Source: Rubrivivax sp. (lineage in GTDB: Bacteria; Pseudomonadota; Gammaproteobacteria; Burkholderiales; Burkholderiaceae_C). From it: a DNA stretch of 64,000 nt. Each line of letters opens with the position of its first letter. The first letter of the stretch is position 1. Position numbers and translations under genes: made by a program. The notes under the pieces are model-generated. The model did not search any database, was not told the origin of the DNA, and worked only from the letters and a program-made list of their open reading frames with translations. Below, piece by piece: positions 63,548 through 64,000 of this stretch. The stretch lies in assembly GCA_016789955.1 (NCBI GenBank), contig JAEUPB010000036.1:1-64000 (forward strand), in the 5' to 3' direction.

Positions 63548-64000
63548 CCCGCGAGGATCCGCTCCAGCGCACGTTCCAGCGCGGCGAGGTCGGCCTCCTC
63601 GGTGTAGGCCTGCACCGACACGCGCACGAAGACGCGGCCTTCGTGCACCGTCACCGGCACCTCGATGCGATGGTCGTCGTAGAGCCGCTCGCGCAGGCCG
63701 GCGGCGCGTTCCGCGGCCACCGGCACCGGGATCGGCACCATCTGCGCGAACGACTCGTCGGGCGCGATCGGCGGCAGCTCCCAGCGCGCGCACTGCCGGT
63801 GCATCAGCGTCAGCGCCATCGCGTGGCAGCGCGCTTGCTGCGCTGGCCAGTCGCGCGCCGCCTGCCAGGCGATCGCGTCGGGCACCGTGAGCGCGGCGGC
63901 GATGTCGCGCGTGCCTTGCCACTGCATGCGGCGCTCGAGCGTGGTGCGGCCGAGGTAGGCATCGAAGCCGGTGTGGCCGCCCGAGACGCCGCCGGGCGCC
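63544..64000 (-). CDS. Class V aminotransferase (isopenicillin-N epimerase-like), C-terminal part
   Basis: The frame is open to the window edge and yields 151 residues, the C-terminal end of a PLP-dependent class V aminotransferase. TTLERRMQWQGTRDIAAALTVPDAI is the region after the PLP lysine, with the conserved WQGTRD motif, and IEVPVTVHEGRVFVRVSVQAYTEEADLAALERAL is the usual small-domain end. These enzymes act on amino acids or as cysteine desulfurase-like proteins; the specific reaction cannot be given without the N-terminal part. Its stop overlaps the cytochrome start (ATGA). Confidence 0.88.
   Translation of the reverse strand, partial: APGGVSGGHTGFDAYLGRTTLERRMQWQGTRDIAAALTVPDAIAWQAARDWPAQQARCHAMALTLMHRQCARWELPPIAPDESFAQMVPIPVPVAAERAAGLRERLYDDHRIEVPVTVHEGRVFVRVSVQAYTEEADLAALERALERILAG

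Overview
The window is very GC-rich, densely packed DNA with no rRNA, tRNA or CRISPR. The gene content (TRAP and Bug-type solute receptors, pca genes, c-type cytochromes, a Caulobacter/Xanthomonas-style TonB receptor, a KdgR regulator) points to a soil- or plant-associated betaproteobacterium of the order Burkholderiales (Rubrivivax/Leptothrix/Roseateles-like). This is inferred from gene content only.

Positions 1-1625 hold a C-terminal protein fragment facing a decayed methyl-accepting chemotaxis gene (in-frame stop, frameshift, missing 3' end). Positions 1733-23745 form a pectin/galacturonate utilisation locus. A minus-strand operon runs kduI-kduD-togM-togN-togA-togB-ogl-pectinesterase-kdgR. 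A second minus-strand operon carries uronate dehydrogenase, a TRAP transporter (P, Q, M), an SMP-30 lactonase and a small membrane protein. Facing kduI on the plus strand are kdgF, a large TonB-dependent receptor and a PL1 pectate lyase fused to a CE12-like acetylesterase. Then come divergent kdgK and an HpaI-type aldolase. Together these could demethylate, deacetylate and cleave pectin outside the cytoplasm, import oligomers (Tog ABC) and monomers (TRAP), and process them by the isomerase route (Ogl, KdgF, KduI, KduD, KdgK) and an oxidative route (Udh, lactonase). Three matches to the KdgR operator sit at exactly the three promoter regions expected of one regulon.

Positions 23878-34244 are mixed: OmpA-like lipoprotein, LysR regulator, GNAT enzyme, membrane-anchored Ser/Thr kinase, glycerate 2-kinase, MFS exporter, hemerythrin, thioredoxin 2 and a CbpA-like J-protein. 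Positions 34417-41071 are a five-gene plus-strand cluster in which the two subunits of an indolepyruvate oxidoreductase-like enzyme are interleaved with two Bug receptors and an SDR. Then follow a GGDEF/EAL protein, a lone pseudopilin and pcaIJF.

Positions 47046-51825 hold an exported protein with a VPLPA-like C-terminus, two small proteins and a large SARP/AfsR-type regulator. Two perfect 11-bp tandem direct repeats sharing the core CGATCAACG lie there and look like sites for an OmpR/SARP-type DNA-binding domain. Positions 52866-60866 are the most intriguing part: an eight-gene minus-strand set encoding a coiled-coil protein, a membrane-anchored NMT1-like receptor fused to an OmpA peptidoglycan-binding domain, an ABC permease and ATPase, a two-helix membrane protein, a PspA/ESCRT-III-like protein, a AAA+ ATPase with a degenerate first ATPase-like half, and a TerB-like protein. 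I know of no functional description for this combination. The window ends with a histidine phosphatase, two c-type cytochromes and a partial class V aminotransferase.

A dispersed, strongly structured repeat occurs four times. Each copy starts 0-4 bases after the stop codon of a gene in the same orientation, and one copy is read through to become the N-terminus of the pectate lyase fusion.
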